Below are positions 42,857 to 51,500 of a stretch of 64,000 nucleotides of DNA, one piece after another. The notes beneath the pieces are model-generated. The model did not search any database. It was not told the origin of the DNA and saw only the letters and a list, made by a program, of their open reading frames with translations. The first letter of the stretch is position 1, and each line of letters begins with the position of its first letter. Source of the DNA: an uncultured Paraprevotella sp. (GTDB lineage Bacteria; Bacteroidota; Bacteroidia; Bacteroidales; Bacteroidaceae); the NCBI GenBank assembly GCA_944320765.1, contig CALUIS010000012.1:35137-99136 (forward strand). Reading direction: 5' to 3'. The translations under genes were made by a program, and so were the position numbers.

Positions 42857-44851
42857 ATGAGAAAGACTTTATTAGCGGCTGTCTTGTTGGTAGGGACGGC
42901 TTGGTCCGGTGTAGTCCGTGCAGAAGAAGAGACGGTGGTTAGTCCGGGCGGTAAGACTTTTCTGAAAGTGGCCTTGGATGAGGGCCGTCTGACTTACACG
43001 GCAGGCTACTGCACGGACGGGGAGGACGGTGCCGCCCGCGAGGTGGTGATGTTGGAAAAATCGCCCTTGGGGCTGGTGGCGAATTTCGGCGACCTGAGCC
43101 GGGGACTGTCGTGGAAAGAGGCTTCGACGGCCGACCGTGATATCCGTTACGATCTGGAGCGTAGCAAGGCGAGCCGCGTGGACAAGAAAGCACGGACGCT
43201 GACCGTCCGGGTGGCCAATGCCCAGAAGCAGGAGATGGAGGTGGAGTTCGTGGTGGAGGACTGCAACATCGCTTTCCGTTACAACCTGCCGAAGCAGGGC
43301 GAGACGGGCAGTGTGCGGGTGATGTCCGAGGCCACGGGATTCCGCTTCCCGGTCGGGACCACCACGTTCCTGTCGCCGCAGAGCGATGCCATGATCGGGT
43401 GGAAGCGTACGAAGCCGAGTTATGAGGAGGAATACAAACCTGACGCTCCTATGGACGCTCCCTCGCAGTATGGCCATGGATATACGTTCCCGGGCTTGTT
43501 CCGGGTGGGGACGGACGGCTGGGTCTTGGTGAGCGAGACGGGCGTGGACAGCCGTTATTGCGGCTCGCGGCTGGGAGAGTGCCGTGACGGGCTCTACCCT
43601 CTGGAGTTTCCCATGCCGGAAGAGAACAACGGTAACGGGACGGTGGAGCCGGCTTTCGCCCTCCCCGGCAGCACGCCGTGGCGCACGCTGACATTGGCGC
43701 CGGACTTGGCTCCCATCGTGGAGACCACGATTCCTTGGGATGTGGTGGAGCCGCGTTTTACCACAAGCCATAAGTACAAGTTCGGACGCGGCACGTGGAG
43801 CTGGATTCTTTGGCAGGACGGCAGCATCAACTACGACGACCAGGTGCGCTTCATCGACTTGGCTTCGGCCATGGGGTATGAATATACTCTGATAGACAAC
43901 TGGTGGGACAACAACATCGGGCGTGAGCGTATGGGCGACCTCATCCGCTATGCCCGGAGCAAAGGGGTGGAACTGTTCTTGTGGTACAGTTCCAGCGGTT
44001 ATTGGAACGATATCGAGCAGGGGCCCGTCAACCTCATGTGCGACCCCATCGCCCGCAAGCAGGAGATGCGCTGGCTGCAGCAACAGGGCGTGAAGGGCAT
44101 TAAGGTGGATTTCTTCGGCGGTGACAAGCAAGAGACCATGCGGCTCTACGAAGCCATCTTGAGCGATGCGGACGATTGTGGGCTGATGGTCATCTTCCAC
44201 GGCTGCACTTTGCCGCGCGGCTGGGAACGGATGTATCCCAACTATGTGGGCAGCGAGGCGGTGCTGGCTTCCGAGAATCTGGTGTTCAACCAGCATTTTT
44301 GCGACAACGAGGCATTCAATGCCTGCCTGCATCCCTTCATCCGCAACACGGTGGGCTGCATGGAGTTCGGGGGTACGGTCCTGAACAAGCGGCTCAACAA
44401 AGGGAACGACGGCGGTACGACACGGGTCACCACCGACATTTTCGAGCTGGCAACTGCCGTGGCGTTCCAGAACCCCGTGCAGAATTTCGCCCTTACGCCG
44501 AATAACCTGACGGATGTGCCGGCCTTTGAGGTAGACTTCATGAAGGCGGTGCCTACCACTTGGGACGAGACGCGCTTCATCGACGGTTACCCCGGTCGTT
44601 ATGTGGTACTTGCCCGCCGCCACGGACAGGACTGGTATGTGGCGGCACTGAACGCGCAGGAAGAAACGGTCAGGCTGACCGTGGAGTTGCCTTTGCCTGC
44701 CGGTGCCGTGGTGGATTATTACCATGATGGCAAGGACGGCCGTACGCCTACTTTAGAGGAGAAGAAAGTGGGGAAGGGCGGAAAGTTCAAACTTACCCTT
44801 CCGTCGGGTGGCGGTGCCGTCATTCGCGCGGTGGAGGCAATGTCTGAATGA
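42857..44851 (+). CDS. GH97 glycoside hydrolase, secreted (retaining-type active site)
   Basis: A 664-residue GH97 enzyme with a signal peptide (residues 1-22, ending R-A-E-E). The family contains inverting alpha-glucosidases (SusB type, Glu catalytic base) and retaining alpha-galactosidases (Asp nucleophile). Here I-K-V-D-F-F near residue 417 puts an Asp at the nucleophile position, and E in Y-V-G-S-E-A near residue 466 is a candidate acid/base, which fits the retaining alpha-galactosidase type. The longer frame from 42722 runs into the PL11 coding region; the ATG at 42857 begins the signal peptide. With PL11 it could trim galactose from pectin side chains. Confidence 0.88.
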   Translation: MRKTLLAAVLLVGTAWSGVVRAEEETVVSPGGKTFLKVALDEGRLTYTAGYCTDGEDGAAREVVMLEKSPLGLVANFGDLSRGLSWKEASTADRDIRYDLERSKASRVDKKARTLTVRVANAQKQEMEVEFVVEDCNIAFRYNLPKQGETGSVRVMSEATGFRFPVGTTTFLSPQSDAMIGWKRTKPSYEEEYKPDAPMDAPSQYGHGYTFPGLFRVGTDGWVLVSETGVDSRYCGSRLGECRDGLYPLEFPMPEENNGNGTVEPAFALPGSTPWRTLTLAPDLAPIVETTIPWDVVEPRFTTSHKYKFGRGTWSWILWQDGSINYDDQVRFIDLASAMGYEYTLIDNWWDNNIGRERMGDLIRYARSKGVELFLWYSSSGYWNDIEQGPVNLMCDPIARKQEMRWLQQQGVKGIKVDFFGGDKQETMRLYEAILSDADDCGLMVIFHGCTLPRGWERMYPNYVGSEAVLASENLVFNQHFCDNEAFNACLHPFIRNTVGCMEFGGTVLNKRLNKGNDGGTTRVTTDIFELATAVAFQNPVQNFALTPNNLTDVPAFEVDFMKAVPTTWDETRFIDGYPGRYVVLARRHGQDWYVAALNAQEETVRLTVELPLPAGAVVDYYHDGKDGRTPTLEEKKVGKGGKFKLTLPSGGGAVIRAVEAMSE

Positions 44852-44889
44852 CAACCGGTGATTTCTTAGATACGTATACATTATATAAT

Positions 44890-44930
44890 AAGGAGGATGC
44901 CTTGGGTTCACGGGGCATCCTCCTTTTATT
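44890..44930. terminator. Bidirectional terminator between GH97 and asnA
   Basis: A perfect 12-bp stem (44890-44901 with 44914-44925), a 12-base loop and a T-rich tail; on the minus side the tail is T-rich as well. Confidence 0.8.
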
Positions 44931-44945
44931 GTGTCAAGGGTGGTT

Positions 44946-45986
44946 TCAGATGAGAATCATGCCTGCTTCCTTGCATTCGTGGCGCATGGCGTCAGGCCAG
45001 ATGCTGGATTGGGTCTCGCCCACATGCGCCTTGTGGAGCAACACCATGCAAAGGCGGCTTTGCCCGATGCCTCCGCCGATAGACTGCGGCAGGGTGCCTT
45101 CCAGCAGGCGGCGGTGGAAATAGAGGTTCTTGCGGTCTTCCTTGCCGCTGCTCTTCAGTTGTCTCAGCAAGGCTTCCTTGTCCACACGGATGCCCATGGA
45201 TGACAGTTCCACGGAGCGGTTCAGGATGGGATACCAGATGAGCAGGTCGCCGTTCAGTCCCGGCAGGCCGGTGGCCGGGTCTACGGTGGAATAATCGTCA
45301 TAGTCCGGTGCGCGCAGGTCGTGTTCTTTCCCGTCGCCCAGCTTGCATCCGATGCCGATGATGAATACCGCGCCATATTCCCGGCAGATGGCATCCTCCC
45401 GTTCCTTGGGTGTCAGGTCCGGATAGCGTTGGCGCAGTTCCTCGGCGTGGATGAAGTACACGTCCTCGGGCAGGAAAGCCTTCAGTTGCGGGTAAGTCTC
45501 GCAGATGAAGAATTCCGTGCGGAGGATGGCGTTGTAGATGCGCCGGACGATTTTCTTCAAGTATTCCGTGTCGCGGCTGTTTTCCGGCATGACGCGTTCC
45601 CAGTCCCATTGGTCCACATAGAGGGAGTGGAGGTTGTCCATTTCCTCGTCGGCGCGTATGGCGTTCATGTCGGTGATGATGCCGTAGCCGGGCTGCACCT
45701 GGTATTCGGCCAGGGTGACCCGTTTCCATTTGGCCAGGGAATGCACCACTTCGGCCTGTGCCTCGTCCATGTCCTTGATGGGGAAGGTGACGGGGCGTTC
45801 CACGCCGTTGAGGTCGTCGTTCATGCCCAGTCCTTTCAGGACGAACAAAGGTGCGGTGACGCGGCGTAGCCGCAATTCGGTGGAGATACTGCTCAGAAAG
45901 AAGTCTTTAATCTTTTTAATGGCGATTTCGGTTTGTTGCAGGTCCAGTGCCGCATGGTAGCCGGCAGGCTTGATTAATTTACTCAT
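44946..45986 (-). CDS. asnA: Aspartate-ammonia ligase (asparagine synthetase A)
   Basis: A 346-residue ammonia-dependent asparagine synthetase that adenylates aspartate and transfers ammonia. The early A-A-L-D-L-Q-Q-T-E-I-A segment, A-E-Y-Q-V-Q-P-G-Y-G near residue 100, D-Q-W-D-W-E-R-V near 125, and G-G-G-I-G-Q-S-R near residue 308 are diagnostic. The frame continues upstream to 46115, but the extra residues are poor and cover the -7 box at 46026, so the ATG at 45986 is right. It is monocistronic and ends at the terminator shared with GH97. Confidence 0.94.
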   Translation of the reverse strand: MSKLIKPAGYHAALDLQQTEIAIKKIKDFFLSSISTELRLRRVTAPLFVLKGLGMNDDLNGVERPVTFPIKDMDEAQAEVVHSLAKWKRVTLAEYQVQPGYGIITDMNAIRADEEMDNLHSLYVDQWDWERVMPENSRDTEYLKKIVRRIYNAILRTEFFICETYPQLKAFLPEDVYFIHAEELRQRYPDLTPKEREDAICREYGAVFIIGIGCKLGDGKEHDLRAPDYDDYSTVDPATGLPGLNGDLLIWYPILNRSVELSSMGIRVDKEALLRQLKSSGKEDRKNLYFHRRLLEGTLPQSIGGGIGQSRLCMVLLHKAHVGETQSSIWPDAMRHECKEAGMILI

Positions 45987-46025
45987 TGTATCATGCTTTT
46001 TGTTTGTTCGTTTCATATTGTATTG

Positions 46026-46033
46026 CAAAGATA
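46026..46033 (-). promoter_or_regulatory. -7 box (TATCTTTG) of asnA
   Basis: Perfect TAnnTTTG on the minus strand, 39 bases before the asnA ATG. Confidence 0.55.
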
Positions 46034-46117
46034 GTGTATTTTTATTATGTTGGCAGCTTTTTCTCTGTTTTTTGTGACTATGTGATACGGCGTTTCCTAA
46101 AATATTTTGCGCCATTG

Positions 46118-46149
46118 CTTGCTCGTATCCGTTTTTTTTCCTACTTTTG
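46118..46149 (+). promoter_or_regulatory. Promoter of tRNA-Arg
   Basis: CTTG at 46118-46121, a 20-base spacer and TACTTTTG at 46142-46149; transcription would begin near 46156, a few bases before the tRNA. Confidence 0.7.
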
Positions 46150-46163
46150 CATCGTTTTTAGAA

Positions 46164-46237
46164 GGCTCCGTAGCTTAGCTGTATAGAGCGTCAGATTCCG
46201 GTTCTGAAGGTCGAGGGTTAGAATCCCTCCGGGGTCA
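46164..46237 (+). tRNA. tRNA-Arg (anticodon CCG)
   Basis: A 74-base cloverleaf: acceptor 46164-46170 with 46230-46236 (two G-U pairs), D-arm 46173-46176 with 46186-46189, anticodon arm 46191-46195 with 46203-46207, anticodon CCG at 46198-46200 (reads CGG, Arg), and T-arm 46213-46217 with 46225-46229. CCA is not encoded. Position 19 is T (46182) and position 56 is A (46220) in place of the near-universal G19-C56. Confidence 0.93.
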
Positions 46238-46245
46238 CAGCATTG

Positions 46246-46279
46246 AAGAGGGATTTCAGCGATGATTTCCCTCTTTTTT
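46246..46279 (+). terminator. Rho-independent terminator of tRNA-Arg
   Basis: An 8-bp stem (46246-46253 with 46268-46275) extended by an inner TCA/TGA helix and followed by a T tract through 46279, 9 bases after the tRNA. Confidence 0.85.
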
Positions 46280-46445
46280 AATGGGTTACAGACCTATTCT
46301 CCACCCGTCATCCAGAACACGCAAAAGAATGTACCGTTACTTTTGCCGTTTTTGAGGCAAAGTAAGGCGAAAATGTTTTAGCATAGTTTCTCCAGAAGAT
46401 GTGGCTGCATTCAAGGCGGCAATAAAGAAAGAAAGGATAAGGGCA

Positions 46446-47594
46446 TTATTTGTAGAACACAAGCCTGTAACGCTTGAAGAGCCGTGATGTGCGGATCCAG
46501 GACAGGAGCCGGTATTCTTCGGGTTCGGGTGCGTGTACAAGCAGGTTGACGAGCATTTCCGTGCGCTGGACCCAGAAAATGAAGTCGCGGTTGGGACGGA
46601 ACGTGCGGCTGAAGTCCAGCAGGCGGTCCAGACAGAAGTCCCCGGAGATGATGCCGGCGCCGGTGAGCATGGCGTCGTAGGCGTTGCATTCTTGTTCGAT
46701 GTGGGCGGGTACCATCAGGACGGGCTTGCCCATGTACATGGCTTCGCAGATGGATTCAAATCCCGCCGTGCTGGCATAGGCGCGGCAGCCCCCCATCTGT
46801 TCCAGGAAGGTTTGGTCGTCCAACGGGTGGAAACTCAGCGTGGCATCCACGTGGCGTACTTCCTTTTCTCCCTTGCGGTCCCAAAAGAAGCGCAGGGGGA
46901 TGTCCGGCCGCGCCTGGTGCCAGGCTTGCACTTGGGCGGAGAATCCCGAATTGACCATGTAGCCGTGGATGTAGGGGCCGTCCGTGGTGGCTTGCCGCAG
47001 CACTTCCTTGCGGAGGAGGGGCGGCACCACGTGGATATGCCTTTTCCGGTCGTCCTCCATCTTCCGGAAGGAAAGGGCCAGCTTGCGGTCCGAACCGATG
47101 GCGGTGACGCGGGTGAAGATTTTCAGCATCGCGAGCTGGAGGCGGTTGACGCGGGGAAACCGGAAGTCCTTGTGCAGGAAGAGGTATTGGTGGCCGATGC
47201 AGATTTGCCGGGCTTTGGGCGGGAAGAACGAATAGGCCAGTCCTGTCAGCATCTCGTAGAAGTTGACCACCACGTCCGCTTCCGTGGCCTGGATGCGGCG
47301 GCGGATGAACGCGATGCTCCGGAGGTAGGCCGGAGCGTGCATCAGGTTGTAGAAGACGCTCCGCGTCAGGTGGTTCCTGCGGTTGGCCGGCGTGGGCAGG
47401 AAGTTCGGGCTCTCGAACCGTCCTATGGGCGCCTTGATTTTCTTTTGGAAGAAAGCCGGCAATTCGCGGTTGCGGCTTTTCCCTACCAATACTTCTACCA
47501 CTTCGTGTCCTTCGCGGAGCAGGTGTTCTTCCAGTGTGAGGGCTTGTGTCAGGTGTCCCCGCCCTTCTCCTTGTACGATAAACAGGAATCTCAT
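46446..47594 (-). CDS. MurG-like glycosyltransferase family protein
   Basis: A 382-residue GT-B fold glycosyltransferase. The start F-I-V-Q-G-E-G-R-G-H-L-T-Q-A near residue 5 is the glycine-rich loop of MurG/GT28 and related lipid glycosyltransferases, and A-Y-A-S-T-A-G-F-E-S-I-C-E-A near residue 275 with K-P-V-L-M-V-P near 295 is the nucleotide-sugar donor site. The acceptor is unknown. The ATG overlaps the stop of the LpxH-like gene by 4 bases (ATGA), so they are translationally coupled; the pair suggests glycolipid or lipid A metabolism. Confidence 0.82.
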   Translation of the reverse strand: MRFLFIVQGEGRGHLTQALTLEEHLLREGHEVVEVLVGKSRNRELPAFFQKKIKAPIGRFESPNFLPTPANRRNHLTRSVFYNLMHAPAYLRSIAFIRRRIQATEADVVVNFYEMLTGLAYSFFPPKARQICIGHQYLFLHKDFRFPRVNRLQLAMLKIFTRVTAIGSDRKLALSFRKMEDDRKRHIHVVPPLLRKEVLRQATTDGPYIHGYMVNSGFSAQVQAWHQARPDIPLRFFWDRKGEKEVRHVDATLSFHPLDDQTFLEQMGGCRAYASTAGFESICEAMYMGKPVLMVPAHIEQECNAYDAMLTGAGIISGDFCLDRLLDFSRTFRPNRDFIFWVQRTEMLVNLLVHAPEPEEYRLLSWIRTSRLFKRYRLVFYK

Positions 47595-48397
47595 GAGGCT
47601 ATGGTCAGGATTTGTGCCGGCAGGGTGTCTTCCCGTGGAAGCGTGTCGGCGATGTCGGTGTAATAGATGATGTCCCAGTGGCCGTCCTCGTCTTCGGCCA
47701 GGGCGGAAAGGGTCTCCACCCAGTCGCCGGAGTTGAGGTAATGTATGCCTTCGTATTCAGTGTTGTCCGGATGGTGGATGTGTCCGCAGATGATGCCGTC
47801 GTATTTGCGGTTCCGGGCGAATTCGGCCAGTGTATGCTCGAAGTCGGAGATGTAGTTGACGGCGGATTTCACTTTTTGTTTGACATGTTGCGAGAGCGAG
47901 TAGTAGGGCTTTCCCCGCCGTGCGCGGTAGCGGTTGTACCAGCTGTTGAAAGCCAGCAGGAAAGTGTAGCCCATGTCGCCCAGCAGGGCGAGCCATTTCA
48001 TCTGTGTGGTGACGCGGTCGAAGATGTCGCCGTGGGTGACGAAATAGCGCTTGCCGCCGCTTTCCAGTTCATAGTCCTTCACGATGTGCAGGTTGGCGAA
48101 GTTCAGGGGGGCCAGGTTGTCCAGGAAGTCGTCGTGGTTGCCGCGCACGTAGACAATCTCCGTGCCTTGGCGTTCCATCATTCTCATCAGGATTTTGAAG
48201 AACCGCGTGTGCTTGGCCTGCCATTTCCGGGTCCCGCCCTTCTTCAGGTGCCAGCCGTCGATGATGTCGCCGTTCAGGATCAGGCGGTCGCAATCCACGT
48301 GGCTCAGGAAGTGGCTCACCTCGTCGGTCTTGGAATGCGAGGTCCCCAGATGGATGTCAGATAACACCAGTGTGCGGTAATGTCTCCTTTGTTCCAT
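47591..48397 (-). CDS. Calcineurin-like metallophosphoesterase (LpxH-like)
   Basis: A 268-residue two-metal phosphoesterase. Motifs are in order: D-I-H-L-G at residues 14-18, N-G-D-I-I-D near 42, R-G-N-H-D-D near 86, T-H-G-D near 120 and G-H-I-H-H near 200. The family includes UDP-2,3-diacylglucosamine pyrophosphatase LpxH, and the sequence is closest to that group by eye, but substrate specificity within it is not certain. It is upstream of the glycosyltransferase with a 4-base overlap, and its promoter box is at 48421. Confidence 0.82.
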   Translation of the reverse strand: MEQRRHYRTLVLSDIHLGTSHSKTDEVSHFLSHVDCDRLILNGDIIDGWHLKKGGTRKWQAKHTRFFKILMRMMERQGTEIVYVRGNHDDFLDNLAPLNFANLHIVKDYELESGGKRYFVTHGDIFDRVTTQMKWLALLGDMGYTFLLAFNSWYNRYRARRGKPYYSLSQHVKQKVKSAVNYISDFEHTLAEFARNRKYDGIICGHIHHPDNTEYEGIHYLNSGDWVETLSALAEDEDGHWDIIYYTDIADTLPREDTLPAQILTIAS

Positions 48398-48420
48398 GTT
48401 TTTTCTTTTTTAAGACGTTA

Positions 48421-48428
48421 CAAAGATA
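48421..48428 (-). promoter_or_regulatory. -7 box (TATCTTTG) of the LpxH-like/glycosyltransferase pair
   Basis: Perfect TAnnTTTG on the minus strand, 23 bases before the ATG at 48397. Confidence 0.5.
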
Positions 48429-48483
48429 GGGGCGGCGTATGACAATGGGGTTTCTTTTGGGTGAGGATGTGGTGACATTTAAG

Positions 48484-48525
48484 GGAAAGAGGCCCTTCGG
48501 CAGTTTCCCAAAGGAGTCTCTTTCC
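48484..48525 (-). terminator. Hairpin after the 1359-residue secreted protein gene
   Basis: An 8-bp outer stem (48484-48491 with 48518-48525) and a 4-bp inner stem lie about 20 bases after the stop at 48545. The T tract is weak on both sides. Confidence 0.5.
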
Positions 48526-48544
48526 TTGCAGTTTGAGATTGAGG

Positions 48545-51500
48545 TTAATGTCGGAACACTTTCTTTTGGCCTACGATATAGACGCCTTGTGGCAGTTCGG
48601 CCGTGGCTTGTCCGGCCGGCACGTTGCTGCGGAGCTTCATCCCCTGCAGGTTGTACACGTCCACGTTCTTTGGGGATGTCCCTTCGATTCCGGCGACGTG
48701 GTCCGGGTCGTCGGGTTCCGGTTCGGGTTCGATGATGGTCCCCTCCTTGCTGTACAGCCTGACTTGGTCTATATAGAGGCGGGTATTGTAGGCCGCCCCT
48801 ACGCCGTGGGTGGTTTCCAGTCCCAGGCTGATGGTCACTTCGGCCTCTTCGTCCAGCTTGAACGGGCATTCCACGGTCTCCCAGTGGTTGGCCAGCCGGG
48901 GGTACTTATAGATGGTGGTGTCGCCGAAGCTGACCCCGCAGCGGGAGTAGTTGGTGTTGTCCCCCGTGGTGCTGATGGTGTAGTCGTTCACGTGGCGCAT
49001 CTCGTTCTGGCAGACATATTGGGCCAGAAAGCTCAGCTTGTATTCCCCTTGGGGCAGGGTCATGGTTTGCGAGATGGCGTTTTCGCCGGTGTCCCACGAG
49101 TTCAGGATGCTCAGGCAGCGTGTGCCGCAGGCCTCGTCTGCGGCCGGGGCGGCCATGATGCTGGCCGAGTTGCCCACGTTGGAGGGGGAGACGCAGTACA
49201 TGTCGGTGCTGTAGGGCATGGAGTAGAGGACGGCGAAGTTGGAGCCGCCCTTGAGGGCGTTGCCGGGTGTCCAGCCCTTGGTGGGCAGGATCTGCGGCCA
49301 TTTGCTGTCGGCCGCCGCCACGTCGTTGACGTAGCACGGGTCGTATAAGGTGCCGTTCAGGTTGACGGAGCTTTCCGTCCCCCAGGTCTTGTCCTCCTCG
49401 AATCCGGGATTGGAAAGGCATTGGTCCGTGATGTCTGTGTATTCGTCCGTCTCCTCTTCTCCGCTTTCCACCGTTTCGCTCACGATTTCCCCGTTGGCGA
49501 CCCGGACGGACACGCAAGCGTCCTTCCCGACGGTGACGGGGGCGGTGAGCTTTTGGCCGTCGGCCCAGATGACGGCCTGCACGGTCTGTTCCTCAGTGCC
49601 ATAGTTGTAGAGGTAGGCGGCGCAGGAGTCGTTTTCCATCTGGCGGGCGGCCACTTCCCCGCCTTGGATGAAGACGCGGAGGGTTTGGGCCACGCTGTGG
49701 TTGGCGTCGCAGCGGAACGTGGCGGTGGAGCCTTGCGGCGTGATGGAAGTCATCTCCCCGAATACAGGGGCGCCTTCCGGCATCAGGACGCCTTCCAGCG
49801 TGCAGACCGTCTCGCCCGCATAGTTGCTGAGCAGGAGGTAGCGTGCGCTGTCCGGGTCGCTGACGATGACACCGTTCCATCCCTCGGCCACCTGTTCCGT
49901 GAGGGGCAGGGCCTGGGAGGCCAGCCGGGCCGTGGTGGCGGAGTCCACGTTGCTATAATATATAATGTGCCGGCGGTCCACGATGCTGCCGCTGCTGAAC
50001 GTCCGCCCGTTGTTGGAGTAGGCCGGATAGACTTTGGACAGATAGATGGAGCTGTTCAGCTCGCGGTCGCCGAAGGCGACGGACTTGTCGGCGGAGGTGC
50101 TGACGATGCCCACTTCGTTGTCGATGTTGACCCAGTTGCTTTCAAGCTTCTTCATCTGGCTTCCGTCGGTCTGCGTGCGTCCCTTGGCGTGGTAGAGCGT
50201 GCGTTGCGTCTTGGTGAACGGGTCGGTGCTGACGGCCATCAGTCCGCCCTTCTCCTCGGTGATGGTGCCGCTGGTCCTGCCCACCACGTAGTCCATGTAG
50301 ACCACGGCGTTGCCCGGGGTGGAGTAGAGGGTGAAGTTGTTCTCCAGGCTGTTGCCGTTGGTGTTGAGCTTTCCGTTCATCGTGTAGCTGTTGCCGTTCA
50401 GGTCATAGATGCCGCTGATGACGGGCGAGGCGTCCGTGGCCTTTCCGCTGACGGTGTACCATCCCAGGATGTTTCCCGTGTTGTTCGCCTTGTAAGGCAC
50501 GATGATTTTGTTCTTGTCCGGCGTGTTGGACGCGATGTAGCCCGTGTAGCTTTTCAGTCCGGTGCTCCAGGAGAAGACGCTGAAGCGGTCCGGCGTGTTG
50601 GCCCGCACGATGTTTTGCGGGACGAAGAGGTATGCGTTTTCATGGGCTTGGCTGAAGTCCGTCCACGCGGTAGGTTGCAGGTCGGCCGTCGAGGCCAGCT
50701 CGTGCATCAGGTAGGTCATCATCACCCGGTGTCCCTCCACGCCCATGCGGCGCGGCCCGATGTCGCTGTTCAGCAGCCAGCTGCCGTCCGTCGTGGTGCT
50801 TTGGCGGGCCTTGATGTTCTTGTAGGCCAGGTTCTCCAGCATCAGGGCGTTCGGGTCGCGCAGGAAGCAGGCGGCCGTGGTGTAGCTCGTGATCTGGTCG
50901 TAGAGGAACATGCTCCAGTCGTTGCCGTTCGGCATGGCCAGCTCGCCATCGGCCAGGGCCAGGCGGCAGAGCACTTCGTCCATCACTTCCTGGTTGTTGT
51001 GCATCAGGGCGTTGGTTTTCCACTTCGGGTTCTCGCCTTGGAAGAGGTGGAGGGCCAGATAGGATTCGCCCAGTTCCTGCATCACCACGTTCTGGTAGGA
51101 GGTGTGGAAATAGTTGTGGTTCTGCAACGTGTAGTCGTCGTACAGGTTCTTGCCGATGTACAGGTCTTGCACGGTCTGGTCATCATAGTCCGGGTCGATG
51201 ACGGTGGCGTCATGGGCGTCGTCCACGTGGGAGTAGCAGTTGATGGCGAACTGCCTCAGGCGGGCGAACCATTGCGGGGCCAGCGCGTCGTCGGGATACA
51301 GTCCCAGCGCGCAAGCCAGGATGTTGGCTTCCCAGCCGTTCTCTTCAGCTTTCGTGTCGCCGCTGAAGCCCGTGGGGATGCTCCGTTGCAGCTCGTAGTT
51401 GCATTCCGCCTTGATCATGTTGTAGATGTAGTCCTTTTGCGCGTCGCTCAGCTCGTCCTGCAGGAAATAGGAGGCGTAGGCCAGCGACATGGCCCAAAGC

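Noticed and set aside
46360..46491. A plus-strand frame downstream of the tRNA encoding a helix-like segment ending in P-V-T-L-E-E-P, possibly a gene relic at a tRNA site
   Set aside because: There is no start codon, a stop lies just upstream, and its last third overlaps the end of the glycosyltransferase gene, so it could be chance.
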